A stretch of 64,000 nucleotides of DNA from NCBI GenBank assembly GCA_021292165.1, contig CM037877.1, positions 309,074,834 to 309,138,833 of the forward strand. Direction: 5' to 3'. The position numbers and the translations under genes are program-made. Source of the stretch: Shinisaurus crocodilurus. Taxonomy: Eukaryota; Chordata; Lepidosauria; Squamata; Shinisauridae. The notes beneath the pieces are model-generated. The model ran no database searches and was not told the origin of the DNA. It was given only the letters and a program-made list of their open reading frames with translations. Shown one piece after another: positions 9,512 through 19,440 of this stretch. Numbering within the stretch: position 1 is the stretch's first letter; every line of letters begins with the position of its first letter.

Positions 9512-11695
9512 AATGATAATTTAAAAATCCCTAGTGTAGATCTGCTCCACGTTGGGGAAGGTTGCTGTAGACTTTTCACCTGTCCTGTCTCTCAAGCTCA
9601 GGACAAGTAACAACCTTTTAAAACAGCCATAAAAACACCTGCAAATGTTTAGATCTATCTGAATGGCACGCTAGCACCACCATGTACGTTCACTTGCGAG
9701 TCTCCAGCTTTACGTGGATGTGCCTTCCTGCAAGGAAAAATCGTGTTCTTTCATAGCAGCAGCTTCTCCACAAAGGCCTGGCTTTGATCTGGATAACTTG
9801 GCAATTTGGGGGCCCCAAACATTCTGCCAAATCAACAGCAAGGGAAGGTGGGCGGCACGCAGGGAAGTGGCACAACAAACTTCTCGGTGGGAGCGATGCT
9901 AAAACCTCAGCTTGGCAGGGGCTGGCAACAAGACCATGCTGGTTCCTTTCTCCTTTATTAGAGTACTCTGGATACAGGTTAACCATCCGAATCTGTGTTT
10001 ATTATTCTCTGTTGCCTCTGCAGGTTCTGAGACGTACAGAACTTGTTTCTGGCACCCTCTGCTTCTTTCTCACCCTTTTTTTTTATTATTATTTTTTTAC
10101 TAGTAGCTATGACAGATGTTATTGCTGTTCTAACCAGCAACTGTTACCTAAAGGTTACCTTTCCTTCAAGGCAAAGTTTTAATCCTGGAGCCTCATTTGT
10201 AGCTGCCGCAGTCAGCAAGGGTTGATTCCACTGCCTGTTTATTGACTATCTATTCATTCTATCTTGTCTTTTTTTCCATGACGCTCAGCATGGTGCACTT
10301 GTAGTTTACACTGTGGGATCCGGGGGGGGGGGGGTGTCTCCCCATCAGGCAACAGCAATGGCCAAGCTCCACCACCTTTCCTTCCCCCAGCTCGATTTGT
10401 AACTGGTGGAGGCTTTTTCTGGGAGGTTTTGGTGAATACTCCAAGAAAAGCTCCGCTCTTCTTCCCTGAAACTCCTCTCTAGCTGTGCATATGCATTATT
10501 CATCCAGGCAACACAGTTTGTTTGTTTGTTGGTTGGTTTGTTGGTTTGTCTGTTTATTAGTTTAAGGGATTTGTCATGTACGCTGCCTTTCAACAAGTTG
10601 CCAGGGTGGCTTATGAAGAATTAATATCACAGTAACGGATGACAGTTACTGAGCGCCCATTTCAAAACAATTTGTGTGAGCTACACAGCAATCCACGACA
10701 GTTTCACCTAGAGCAGGGGAGTTGAGCCTCAGTCCTGGGGGGCCAGACTTGGCCCTCTGGGGTTCCCCAGATGGACCCAACCCCTTCCCCACCTTCCCCC
10801 CAACCACCAATCGTTTGGTGGTTTCCCAGCTTTTGCACTGATTTTCCCCATTCCAAAAGGTGGAATTGCCTTCCCTGAGGCTCACAGCGGTTACTGCCAG
10901 GAAGAACTTTGGAGCTTTCCTAGACAAGGCTTTTGTTGTGCACTCACCTTTCCTCACTTACTGGGAAGTTAATGGGTGCTTTAGACGATGTCCGTCGGCA
11001 CCCTGCAGTGCCTCTCCTGTGCTTTCCAGCCGTTTTTCCTGGATTTTTTTCAGCGGGGAAAATGTGTTATTTTGGGGGATTGCAAACCAAACCCGCCACC
11101 ATCCACCAGTGTGCTAGTGTCATTCCACTTTGTTCTACTATCTCACAGCGCCACCTAGCGAGGCCTCCAGGTAATAGCGCAGAAAACCAAAAGGCAATGC
11201 AATCGGATTTCCCTGGGAGTAAGCTTGCACCCCGATTTTTTTAAAGGTAAAAACATATTATAAGGAGAGACCATTTTGGTGGCCAATGCACGTATTGCTG
11301 CTGTGTGCGGGGGAACTTTTACACTGAAGAAGTCTAGTGGGGAGAATAACATTGGATACTGGTACATCAATATCCACCTGCCAAAGAACAGCTTATGTAG
11401 TACTGAAAGACAAGGAAAGGTACAAATGGGTGTGTAGAGATCCGATCTTAATCCTGCAAAGAATCCAGAAGCGGAAGCAGCAGGTTAAAAAGCCATGCCT
11501 ATAAAAGCTCTTGAGCTAAAATATGCTGGTATTTTTGATATTTGCCCCGCCCCTTTTGCCTTTGGCCCTGCCCACCACTGGAATGGGGTCCCCAAGAGTT
11601 TCTCTGACATTGCATTCGGCCCCCAGACTGAAAGAGGTTCAGTGCCCTGATCCATGCATGTACCTACAAGGCAGCTGGTTCCAGGTCTACAGAAC
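9512..11695. other. unassigned sequence
   Basis: No exon or complete element is recognised in 2.2 kb. Noted parts: T-rich run at 10070-10100; G13 run at about 10321-10333 in the middle of unique DNA; (TTTG)-like run at 10517-10555 leading into a short LINE-like tail (10545-10615); a GGGGAGTTGAGCCTCAG... GGCCAGACTTGGCCCTC stretch at 10715-10790 that resembles one arm of an old hAT element; and AATCGGATTTCCCTGGGAGT near 11205, part of the AAGTAAG-type old element. Confidence 0.4.
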
Positions 11696-11703
11696 GCACA
11701 GAG

Positions 11704-11838
11704 CAGTGTTCTCCAACCTTGGGTCCCCAGATATTTTTGGCCTGCAACTCCCAGCATGCCCCAGCCAGCTACGCTGGCTGGGGCATGCTGGGAGTAGTAG
11801 GCCAAAAACATTTGGGGACCCAAGGTTGGAGAGCCCTG
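11704..11838. mobile_element. palindromic hAT MITE (CAGTGTTCTCC family)
   Basis: A 135-bp near-perfect hairpin. Arms run from CAGTGTTCTCCAACCTTGGG to its inverse and meet at CCCCAGCCAGC|GCTGGCTGGGG. The right end is eroded (GAGAGCCCTG). The flanks GCACAGAG and GCATAGAG are a 7/8 target duplication, with two extra G on the right. Confidence 0.88.
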
Positions 11839-12094
11839 GGGCATAGAGGCTTGTATACCAGTCTCAGCTGGAGACTGTTCAGATATCAGCCGAGCACATG
11901 ACGAGCTGGCCAAATTTGTATTATGAACCAGATTAGTTAGAAAGCTCATTACCATCGCTACCGGGCACTGACCAGCACATATCACCACAGCACCAACCCA
12001 AAGGTGCTTCCCTTTCCGTTCAGATTTCCCCCTCCACCCCCAATAGCAAACAAACATATTATGCCAGCACAGGAAACTTGGTACCATTTTAAAA

Positions 12095-12215
12095 CAGGGG
12101 TGGGCAACTTGTAGTCCTCCAGATTACTCCCATAATCCCTGAGCTTTTGGGCATTCTGCCTGGGGCTTATAGGCATTGTAGGAGTTGCCAAAACATCTGG
12201 AGGGCACTCGGTTGC
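12095..12215. mobile_element. diverged hAT MITE (CAGGGGTGGGCAAC type)
   Basis: CAGGGGTGGGCAACTTGTAG and TCCTCCAGAT on the left are answered by ATCTGGAGGGCACTCGGTTG on the right. The centre is eroded. The outer end is like that of 53985-54120. Confidence 0.55.
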
Positions 12216-12534
12216 CTATATGTGGTATAATGGGACTAAATTTGGCATACGCTTAAAGAACCTTTTGTTTTAATGTGATAGCGCAGGCTAATGCAATAAA
12301 GAATACAGAGACAACTGATCACCGCCAAATGTGGGCTGCAATTTTGTTTTAAACGCTGCAGAAATCAGCAAGAGGAGCAGGAATTCCAAAATGCCTAACA
12401 TATGCAAACTGCAAAGGTTTTGAATCCCCAAAAGATGACAGTAATACAATGTGGCAGCTAGCCCTATTAAGAAGGCAACGTTTCAAGTCCTACCTTCTCT
12501 ATAGCTCTGGTGTAATTCAGTCTTGGGTGCAAGA
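12216..12534. other. unassigned sequence
   Basis: Nothing recognised. Confidence 0.5.
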
Positions 12535-12640
12535 TGCTTATACTGAGTCAGACCCCTGGTCGATCTAGTCCAAATAATATTTCAGTGTGGTTCCCCAAGA
12601 TCTCTGCCATTCACAGCCCTGATAGTTGGAATCCTTTGCG
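12535..12640 (-). mobile_element. tRNA-SINE tail fragment
   Basis: TACTGAGTCAGACCCCTGGT, CGATCTAGTCCAA and GGTTCCCCAAGATCTCTGCC are the reverse complement of the tail of the SINE at 28806-28992. Its head is not present on this strand. Confidence 0.6.
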
Positions 12641-12682
12641 TGGAGATGACTTCAGCTGAATCTGCAACCTGTGAGGAGGAGT

Positions 12683-12790
12683 AGCCATAGCTCAGTAGTA
12701 AAGCACATGATGCTTTGCATGAAGAAGATTCCCAGTTCAATCCCAGCATCCCCAGGCAGGGCTGGGAAAGGGCTGTGGTCGTTCAACCCT
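12683..12790 (+). mobile_element. tRNA-derived SINE head
   Basis: Box A-like TAGCTCAGTAGTAAAGCA and box B-like CAGTTCAATCCCAGC, with GATGCTTTGCATGAAG between them. The same head appears inverted at about 42590-42680 and plus at 28806. The anticodon arm is disordered, so this is a SINE and not a functional tRNA. Confidence 0.75.
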
Positions 12791-12974
12791 TGCATGTTGC
12801 TCTATCTTAGTCCTTCTCTAAGGAGCCAACTAAATAGTTCCTAGTCCTGTTTGAATGCTACCTATGTGTATACTCTTCATATGTTTGTAATAAACTATAG
12901 CCTTGATTATTCTAATTTCTGTCTCTTATCTCATTGCTCCTTCCCACAATTTAGAGAGCCCAGTTTTAGATCTA
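12791..12974. other. unassigned sequence
   Basis: TTTGAATGCTACCTATGTGT... TTTGTAATAAACTATAG is reminiscent of a retroelement 3' end but is not assignable. Confidence 0.3.
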
Positions 12975-13336
12975 CAGGTTAAGAACGTCCGACTTACGGA
13001 CAACTCGTACTTATGAATGGGCTTCCAGGTTCCCCAGCTCTACATCGTTTACATAGAGCAGTGTTCTCCAACCTTGGGACCCCAGATGTTTTGGGCCTAC
13101 AACTCCCAGCATGCCCCAGCCAGCTATGCTGGCTGGGGCATGCTGGGAGTTGTAGGCCCAAAACATCTGGGGACCCAAGGTTGGAGAACACTGACATAGA
13201 GTATAGCGTAGTATATGAAATTTATGCAGTTTTGGTTAAATGCCGTATACTACGCTATACTGTTCCAACGTACGTACAAATGCGACTGAACGTTATTCCT
13301 AAGAACAGAACTCGTCCGTAACCTGGGGACTGCCTG
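12975..13336. mobile_element. Tc1/mariner (Tigger-like) MITE with nested hAT MITE
   Basis: The ends CAGGTTAAGAACGTCC and GTAACCTGGGGACTGCCTG are imperfect inverted repeats bounded by TA on each side (12973-12974 and 13337-13338), as expected for Tc1/mariner insertion. Inside, AGTATAGCGTAGTATA and TATACTACGCTATACT form a second inverted pair. The palindromic hAT MITE at 13059-13193 inserted into it later. Confidence 0.8.
13059..13193. mobile_element. palindromic hAT MITE nested in a Tigger-like element
   Basis: A 135-bp hairpin of the CAGTGTTCTCC family with a perfect 8-bp duplication ACATAGAG (13051-13058 and 13194-13201). Both arms contain CCTACAACTCCCAGCATGCC or its inverse. Confidence 0.95.
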
Positions 13337-13640
13337 TATTGCTTTTCCCCACTTGGGCATCCCAATTCTTGCTGCTGTGACACCTGTCGAACACGTGTTC
13401 CTCCTGCACACACGTTACGTGTGTCAAGGAGATCACACGGTAACCGCTTGGGATGTTTTAGCCAAGCGGAATCTTCCAAGTTCACCTTGAAATTTCTCTG
13501 TAGGCAAGACCTAGTGGTAGTGCAGAGGGATAGGCAGAGAAATGTTGTTAACTCTTGTATTCAAACTCGTTTTTTGGTTCTGACATTTTTGCTTTAGGTG
13601 ACTCCTTTTTGTGGGGTCCCTTCAGGTGTGACCCGCATGC
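13337..13640. other. unassigned sequence
   Basis: Nothing recognised. Confidence 0.5.
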
Positions 13641-13647
13641 ACTGCTG

Positions 13648-13774
13648 CAGCCCTGGTGCCCTCCAGATGTGTCAGGCTACAATTCCCAGCATCCCCAGTC
13701 AGCTGGCTAGGGGTGCTGGGAGTTGTAGTCCAAGGCCTCTGGAGCCTGGAGGGCACCGTGTTTGGGGAAGGCTG
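13648..13774. mobile_element. palindromic hAT MITE (CAGCC family), rearranged left end
   Basis: CAGCCCTGGTGCCCTCCAGA on the left lacks the usual CCCCAACC block. The right end is GAGGGCACCGTGTTTGGGGA and AGGCTG. The centre has GGCTACAATTCCCAGCATCC and its inverse. No clear target duplication. Confidence 0.7.
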
Positions 13775-14684
13775 CTGTAACCCCTGCATCACGCTGCCTT
13801 TTCCCCCACCTGCATTGCAATGTACAATTTCGGACTCAGCGCCACATCCATTGCAGGCAGCAGGTTACTGCAATCTGCAGGAAGCCACTAAAACCTGCTC
13901 ATAAAACATCTCCAAACTTCCCTGTTATAACTAACCCTACATTAAGGGGAGGCTGGGCTTTATTTTTATTTTTTTTTACTGCTGCTCTTTGATTTCGAAA
14001 TCTACAATGAAATGGATATAAGATACAGCGATGAATCTTAGCTATGAGACATTTAAACAGAACCGGCATAAACTTTAAAGCCTCTCTCTTCACCACCACC
14101 CTCCTTTTCCCTCTCTGTCTCTCCTTAAAAAGTTATAGCTTCTTTCCCCCCCCCTCCCTTTAAAAAGGAGAAGACTGCCCCCTGCCTAACAAAGCCTGCT
14201 CGATAAATCCAATGGAACAAAGTGGCTTTAAAAAAAACCCGCAGGGGCTACAGGTAGAGAACAAAGGCCGCTTCTGACAGCAGTGTTTGGGCTTTTATAC
14301 CCCGGGGAAAATTATTAGCGAGAGTGGAGAATGACATCAGTTGTTTCCAGATGTGAATTCGTATTTGGATCACACCATCTTTCGATGCCAGAAGGGAGGC
14401 ACGAGACCATCACCGAGGATCCAGAGGGAGGGAGCCCGCTGCCTCCAGTGCTAAACCCTCTACTGGGAATTAGGGAGGTCCACATAGTCCAGGCCATGGC
14501 CTTTGCACCATCCAGACTGGAGTACTGACACGCACTCTCTCTCTCTCTCTGCGGGGCTGCCTCTGAAGCTAGCCCCGTCGAATATGGTGGCCAGATTGCT
14601 CATGCAATCTAAGAGCTGCATTTGGAGAGTTGCAGAAGCTCACAATTTGTTTCTGGGGCCAACTCAAAGTGCTGTTTTGGAATG
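13775..14684. other. unassigned sequence with a possible regulatory block
   Basis: No exon. About 14190-14350 is unique sequence with two SOX-type AACAAAG sites (GGAACAAAGTGG, AGAACAAAGGCC) and a GGAAAATTATTAGCGAG block. Conservation is plausible but untested. A (CT)n run lies at about 14533-14550. Confidence 0.35.
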
Positions 14685-14692
14685 CTCTAAAT

Positions 14693-14827
14693 CAGTGTTC
14701 TCCAACCTTGGGTCCCCAGATGTTTTTGGCCTACAACTCCCAGCATGCCCCAGCCAGCTACGCTGGCTGGGGCATGCTGGGAGTTGTAGGCCAAAAACAT
14801 CTGGGGACCCAAGGTTGGAGAACACTG
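14693..14827. mobile_element. palindromic hAT MITE (CAGTGTTCTCC family)
   Basis: An almost perfect 135-bp palindrome, CAGTGTTCTCCAACCTTGGG to its inverse, with an exact 8-bp duplication CTCTAAAT (14685-14692 and 14828-14835). The arms look nearly identical, which suggests a young copy or arm-to-arm repair. Confidence 0.95.
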
Positions 14828-15008
14828 CTCTAAATGAGGCTGGGACATCGGAAGAAATACCTCCAGCCAACATCTGCCTTCCCATTAGGGTTGCCATGTG
14901 TCCTCCTTTATAGGGGACAGTCCTCTGTTTGGAGGCTGCCTGTCGAGTCCAAAGCCCATCTAAAGATAGAGAACCCACAGAAGGGGGGGAGCGGAGAGCC
15001 TTGTTCAT

Positions 15009-15435
15009 AGAAAAGTCATAGAATCATAGAAAAGTAGAGTTGGAAGGGGCCTACAAGGCCATCGAGTCCAACCCCCTGCTCAATGCAGGAATCCAGGTCA
15101 AAGCATCCCTGACGATGGCCATCCAGCTGCACCTTGAATGCCTCCAGACTGGGAGAGCCTACGACCTCCCTAGGTAGTTGATTCCATTGTCTTATTGCTC
15201 TGACAGTCAGGAAATTTTTCCTGATGTTTAGGTGGAATCTAGGTTCCTGTAACTTGAGCCCATTATTCCGTGTCCTACAAACTGGGATGAACGAGAAGAG
15301 ATCTTTGCCCTCCTCTGTGTGACATCCCTTCAAATACTGGAAGAGTGCGATCATATCTCCCCTCAGTCTCCTCTTCTGAAGGCTAAACATGCCCAGTTCT
15401 TTCAGTCTCTCCTCATAGGGCCTTGTTTCCAGTCC
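15009..15435 (-). mobile_element. CR1 (subfamily B) 3' fragment with ORF2 C-terminus
   Basis: The minus-strand frame contains [20 protein letters not shown] and, further on, [20 protein letters not shown], almost the same as the last 110 residues of the intact CR1 ORF2 at 60455-63325. The 3' end has ATCATAGAATCATAG octamer units. It is 5'-truncated at about 15435, where unrelated (C)11 sequence begins. I call this tail type subfamily B. Confidence 0.92.
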
Positions 15436-16205
15436 CTTTGTTGAAGGGGCCCAGCAAGAGTCACCCCCCCCCCCGGACAAGAGCCGGCTCACAGATCACG
15501 TATACATGGGAGGGGGGGCAGTGCTTGCAGGGCAGTCCCTTTCTTTTTGTTTTAAAATTGTCAGGATTGGGACAAATTCAGCAGGTTACGTTTACCCACC
15601 CACCCCCACACCCCCAAACACGGAGCTTCAGAGAGAAGAGAAACTTTCTTGCATTTTCCTTCTGACACTGTAAACTTACCTGTTAGAGGCAACAACAGCT
15701 GCCTCCACCTGCTTTTCTTTTTGGGTGCAGGCACGTGCGCACACACACACCCTCACATCTGTTCCCTCCCTGCTTACTGTTTCTTAAAGGGGCCATTGGC
15801 AAAATTGCAGCTAAGCTAAAAGTTTAAAGCAGTTTGCGGGAGGCACCGGAAAATTCGGGACTTTGCTTAACAAAGGGAGAAGCCGTGATGGCGTAAGGGT
15901 ATTTGTGTAGGTCCCGGGGGATATCCGGGGCAGTTGGAGGGCATGGGAGTGCAAAAGTGGATACCCTTATTCATAAATGAATTAAAGGAGCCCCCCTAGA
16001 TGTGTTGGACTACAGCTCCCATCATCCCTCAGCCAGCATGGCCCCTCACCCAGTTGCACTCTGATGTCCTTGGTGACATGGGAAGGAATTTGGTGCAGAT
16101 CGTTACTCAGAGCTCAGGCTTGCTGTCTTTTTCAGTATCACCCTAGCAGCATCCTGAGTCCAGACTGAGCATGCAAATGCCTTCGTCATAACCTTGCCCC
16201 TAGCC
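15436..16205. other. unassigned sequence
   Basis: C11 run near 15465-15475 and (CA)n at about 15740. About 15995-16055 (TAGATGTGTTGGACTACAGC, CCCATCATCCC) is one arm of a CAGCC-family MITE. Otherwise nothing recognised. Confidence 0.45.
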
Positions 16206-16288
16206 CAGTGTTCTCCAATCTCGCTGGCTGGGGCATGCTAGGAGTTGTAGGCCACAAACATCTGGGGGCCCAAGGTTGCAGAACGCTG
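16206..16288. mobile_element. palindromic hAT MITE with one arm mostly deleted
   Basis: CAGTGTTCTCCAATC is followed directly by CGCTGGCTGGGGCATGC and the full right arm to GAACGCTG. Flanks CCCTAGCC and TCCTAACC match 6/8, differing only by transitions. Confidence 0.8.
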
Positions 16289-16422
16289 TCCTAACCTAAT
16301 CAAGCAACCCCGGGCACAGCCTGAACCGGTCAATGCAGAGCCCTGGCGAGGAGAAAGTCTGTGCCTGGGGTGTTGCCATTGGTGCTTATCACGTTAGCCC
16401 CCACTCTTCTCGATCATCCCAG

Positions 16423-16705
16423 TTTGCAGGACACGAAATAATGGGCTCAAGTTACAGGAACCTAGATTCCACCTAAACATCAGGAAAAATTTCCTGACTG
16501 TCAGAGCAATAAGACAATGGAACCAACTACCTAGGGAGGTGGTGGGCTCTCCCAGTCTGGAGGCATTCAAGGTGCAGCTGGACAGACATCTGTCGGGGAT
16601 GCTTTGACCTGGATTCCTGCATTGAGCAGGGGGTTGGACTCGATGGCCTTGTAGGCCCCTTCCAACTCTACTTTTCTATGATTCTATGATTCTATGATTA
16701 AAGTT
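16423..16705 (+). mobile_element. CR1 (subfamily B) 3' end
   Basis: It starts in the ORF2 C-terminus (AATAATGGGCTCAAGTTACA), passes the stop and the TGAGCAGGGGGTTGGACTCG tail, and ends with three TTCTATGA octamers at about 16673-16699. Confidence 0.92.
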
Positions 16706-17072
16706 AGAGGTCTCTGCCCAAAGTGTGCAGGCAGAACCCCATTTTGTAAGCATTTCCTATGCTTACACGAAAAAGACAATCCCCTTAATACTAAGGGTTC
16801 TCTTCTCCTATTTAATTTGGTGGTGACTTTTCCTTAGGTAACCAAGTCTACAAGAGAGCTATGGAAGCATTTATAGAATTACACTGCCAGACTATGTCTT
16901 CTTCATATTTGGATGGGAGGTATACAAATGTTCCCATATTTCTATTTCCATATGTGGGACTCCATAAACTGAGGATGTTATTCATTATCTCTTCCCTTGT
17001 GACACATATGCTGGTCCCACGAAAAGGTTCTTTGGGCCTTTGCTGGTTGGGAGGAAACTTTGTTGGGTCTGA
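16706..17072. other. unassigned AT-rich sequence
   Basis: Nothing recognised. The 77-codon and 107-codon frames in both directions have no domain. Confidence 0.45.
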
Positions 17073-17778
17073 TAAGAACATAAGAAGAGCCCTGCTGGAT
17101 CAGGCCAAGGGTCCACCTAGTCCAGCCTTCTGTTCACACAGTGGCCAACCAGCTGCCCACGGGAAACCCACAAGCAGGACATGAGTGCAGCAGCACCCTC
17201 CCACCCAAGTTCCCCAGCAACTGGTGTACAGAGGCATACTGCCTGTGATACTGGAAGTAGTATATAGCCAATGATAGCTTTATTCTCCATGAATTTGTCC
17301 AAACCCTTTTAAAGCCATCTAGACTGGTGGCCATCACTATATCTCATGGAATTGAATTCCATAGTTTAATTATGTGCTGTGTGAAGAAGTACATACGGTA
17401 CTTCCTTTTATCTCCCACCAATCAGCTTCATGGGATGACCCCTTCAGGTTCTAGTATTATGAAAGAGGGGGGGGGGGGAAATGTCTCCCTGTCCATTTTC
17501 TCCACACCATGAATACTTTTGTACACCTCTATCATGTCTCCCCTCACTTGCCTTTTTCCTAAGCTAAACAATCCCAGCTGCTGTAACCTTTCCTCACAGG
17601 GGAAAAGGCTCCAGCCCCTTGATCATTTTAGTTGCCCTTTTCTGCACTTTTCCCAACTCTACAATGTACTTTATTTAGGTGCAGTGACTAGAACTGTAAA
17701 CCGTATTCTAAGTGCAGTTGCACGATAGATTTGTATATGGGGAATATGATCCTGGCAGTTTTATTTTCAGTTCCTTTC

Positions 17779-18833
17779 CTAATTATGCCTTACAAGGAGT
17801 TTGCCTTTTTCACAGCTGCCGCACATTTTCTTCGAGCTGTCCACCACCACAACCCCAAGATCTCTTTCTTGCTCAGTCACTGCTTGCTCAGATTCCATCA
17901 GCTTATACTTGAAGCTGGGATTTTCCCCCCCAACATGCATCACTTTGCATTTGCTTACAATGAACTGCATTTGCCATGTTGACGCCCATTCTCCCAGTTT
18001 GGAGAGATCCTTTTGGAGCTCCTCACATTCCCTTTTTGTTTTAACCACACTAAGTAATTTGGTGCCATTGACAAACTTGGCCACTTCACTGCTCACTCCT
18101 AATTTCAGATCATTTATGAATAAGTTGAAAAGCATGGGTCCCAATACATATCCCTGTGGGACGCCACTGTTTACATCCCTCCATTGGGAGAATTTGCCAT
18201 TTATTCCTACTCTCTGCTTTCTGTTCTTTAACCAGTTACTGATCCATACGAGGACCTCTCCTTTTATTCCATGACTGCTAAGTTTGCTCATGAGTCTTTG
18301 GTGAAGGACTTTGTCAAAAGTCTTTTGAAAATCCAAGTAAACAATGTCTACCGGATCACCCCTGTCCACATGTTTACTAATGCTCTCAAAGGACTCTGAA
18401 AGGTTAGTGAGACAGGACTTATCTTTGCAGAAGCCATGTTTATTCTTTCTCAGCAGGGCTTGTCCTTCTATATGCTTACTAAATTTATCTTTAATAATGC
18501 TTTCAACCAATTTACCCAGAACAGAAGTTAAGCTAACTGGCCTGTAATTTCCCGGATCCCCCTAGATCCCTTTAAAAAAATTGGTATTACATTAGCCATT
18601 CTCCAGTCCTCTGGTACAAAGGCTGATCTTAGGGACGTGTTACATAATTTTGTTAGAAGTTCAGCAATTTCATATTTGAGTTCTTTAAGAACTCTAGGAT
18701 GGATACCACCTGGACCCGGTGATTTATTAACTTTCAGTTTGTCAATAAGGCTGAGAACTTCATCTTTTGTCACCAGTATTTGCCTCAGTTCCTCAGACTC
18801 CCTTCCTGAAAACATCAGTTCAGGCACAGGCAT
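17779..18833 (-). pseudogene. CR1 ORF2 reverse transcriptase, broken
   Basis: Non-LTR reverse transcriptase of the CR1 clade, which would copy the element's RNA into DNA at the insertion site. Two frames cover it. 18528-18833 holds LIDKLKVNKSPGPGGIHPRV and the EDWRMANVIPIF block. 17779-18510 holds HGFCKDKSC, YLDFQKTFDKVLHQ (catalytic Asp), SGVPQGYVLGPMLFNLFIND and then FVNGTKL. In active CR1 the last block is FADDTKL, so both catalytic aspartates of this box are lost. A frame break lies near 18515-18530, and the frame runs off its proper reading beyond about 17900. The enzyme is certainly inactive. Confidence 0.9.
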
Positions 18834-19365
18834 CTGTCCTGTTTCTTCTGCACAGTGAAGTCAGATGAAAAGACTCCATTCAGCTTCTCTGCAATCTTCT
18901 TATCCTCTTTTAGTACTCCTTTGACTCCATTATCCTTCAGTGGACCCAACTGCCTCCCTAGCTGGTTTCCTGCTTCTGCTATATTTAAAGAATTCTTTAT
19001 TGTTGTCCTTGATGCTGTTAGTGATATTCTCCTCAAAATGCTTTTTGGCATCTCTTATTGTCTGCTTGCATCTCCTTTGTGCAAGCTTGTGCTCTCTTTT
19101 GCTTTGCTCATTTGGGAAAGTCATTTGACTTCCATTTTCTGAAGGAAGCCTTCTTTTCTTGAATAGCTTTCTTGGAACTGCTCGTTAACCATGCTGGTGA
19201 CCTCTTGGACTTGATACTACCTTTCCTAACCTGTGGTGTACATTCTAGCTGAGCTTCTATTATTGTGGTTTTTGAGTAACCTCCAAGCATTTTGAAGGGA
19301 TTGATTCCCACTTTCAACTTCCTTTTTGCCAGTTCCCTCATTTTAGAGAAGTTTCCTCTTTGAAG
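18815..19365 (-). pseudogene. CR1 ORF2 linker region, broken
   Basis: This is the region between endonuclease and reverse transcriptase. Frames at 19108-19341 (SPAWLTSSSKKAIQEKKASF) and 18815-19051 (ENITNSIKDNNKEFFKYSRS) follow the order of the intact copy (WLHNKLKDDLKKKKDTYRKW, then KSNKKAFFRYMHSKRQKKEL). They are in different frames, so at least one frameshift separates them. Confidence 0.75.
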
Positions 19366-19440
19366 TCAAATGTGACTATGTTGAACTTCCATGTCAATTT
19401 TCCATGATAGAACTTCCTCTGAGCAAATCTGTAAACTACC

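Larger units (their letters stand above)
17073..19440 (-). mobile_element. degenerate CR1 LINE (subfamily A)
   Basis: The 3' end at 17073 begins AACATAAGAAGAGCCCTGCT, the tail type also seen at 4059, 4451, 56318 and, in plus direction, at 22737 and 52018. Going leftward in the element, the 3' untranslated region is followed by broken ORF2 blocks up to about 19440. The endonuclease domain and ORF1 are absent, so the copy is 5'-truncated. It is the longest subfamily A copy here. Confidence 0.88.

Noticed and set aside
11485..12087. 200-codon minus frame
   Set aside because: It reads through a palindromic MITE (repeated HAPASVAGWGMLGV-type words appear in many such frames) and has no domain.
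12683..12760. Functional tRNA gene
   Set aside because: Boxes A and B are present, but the cloverleaf cannot be completed and a SINE body follows. The same applies at 28806 and 42600.
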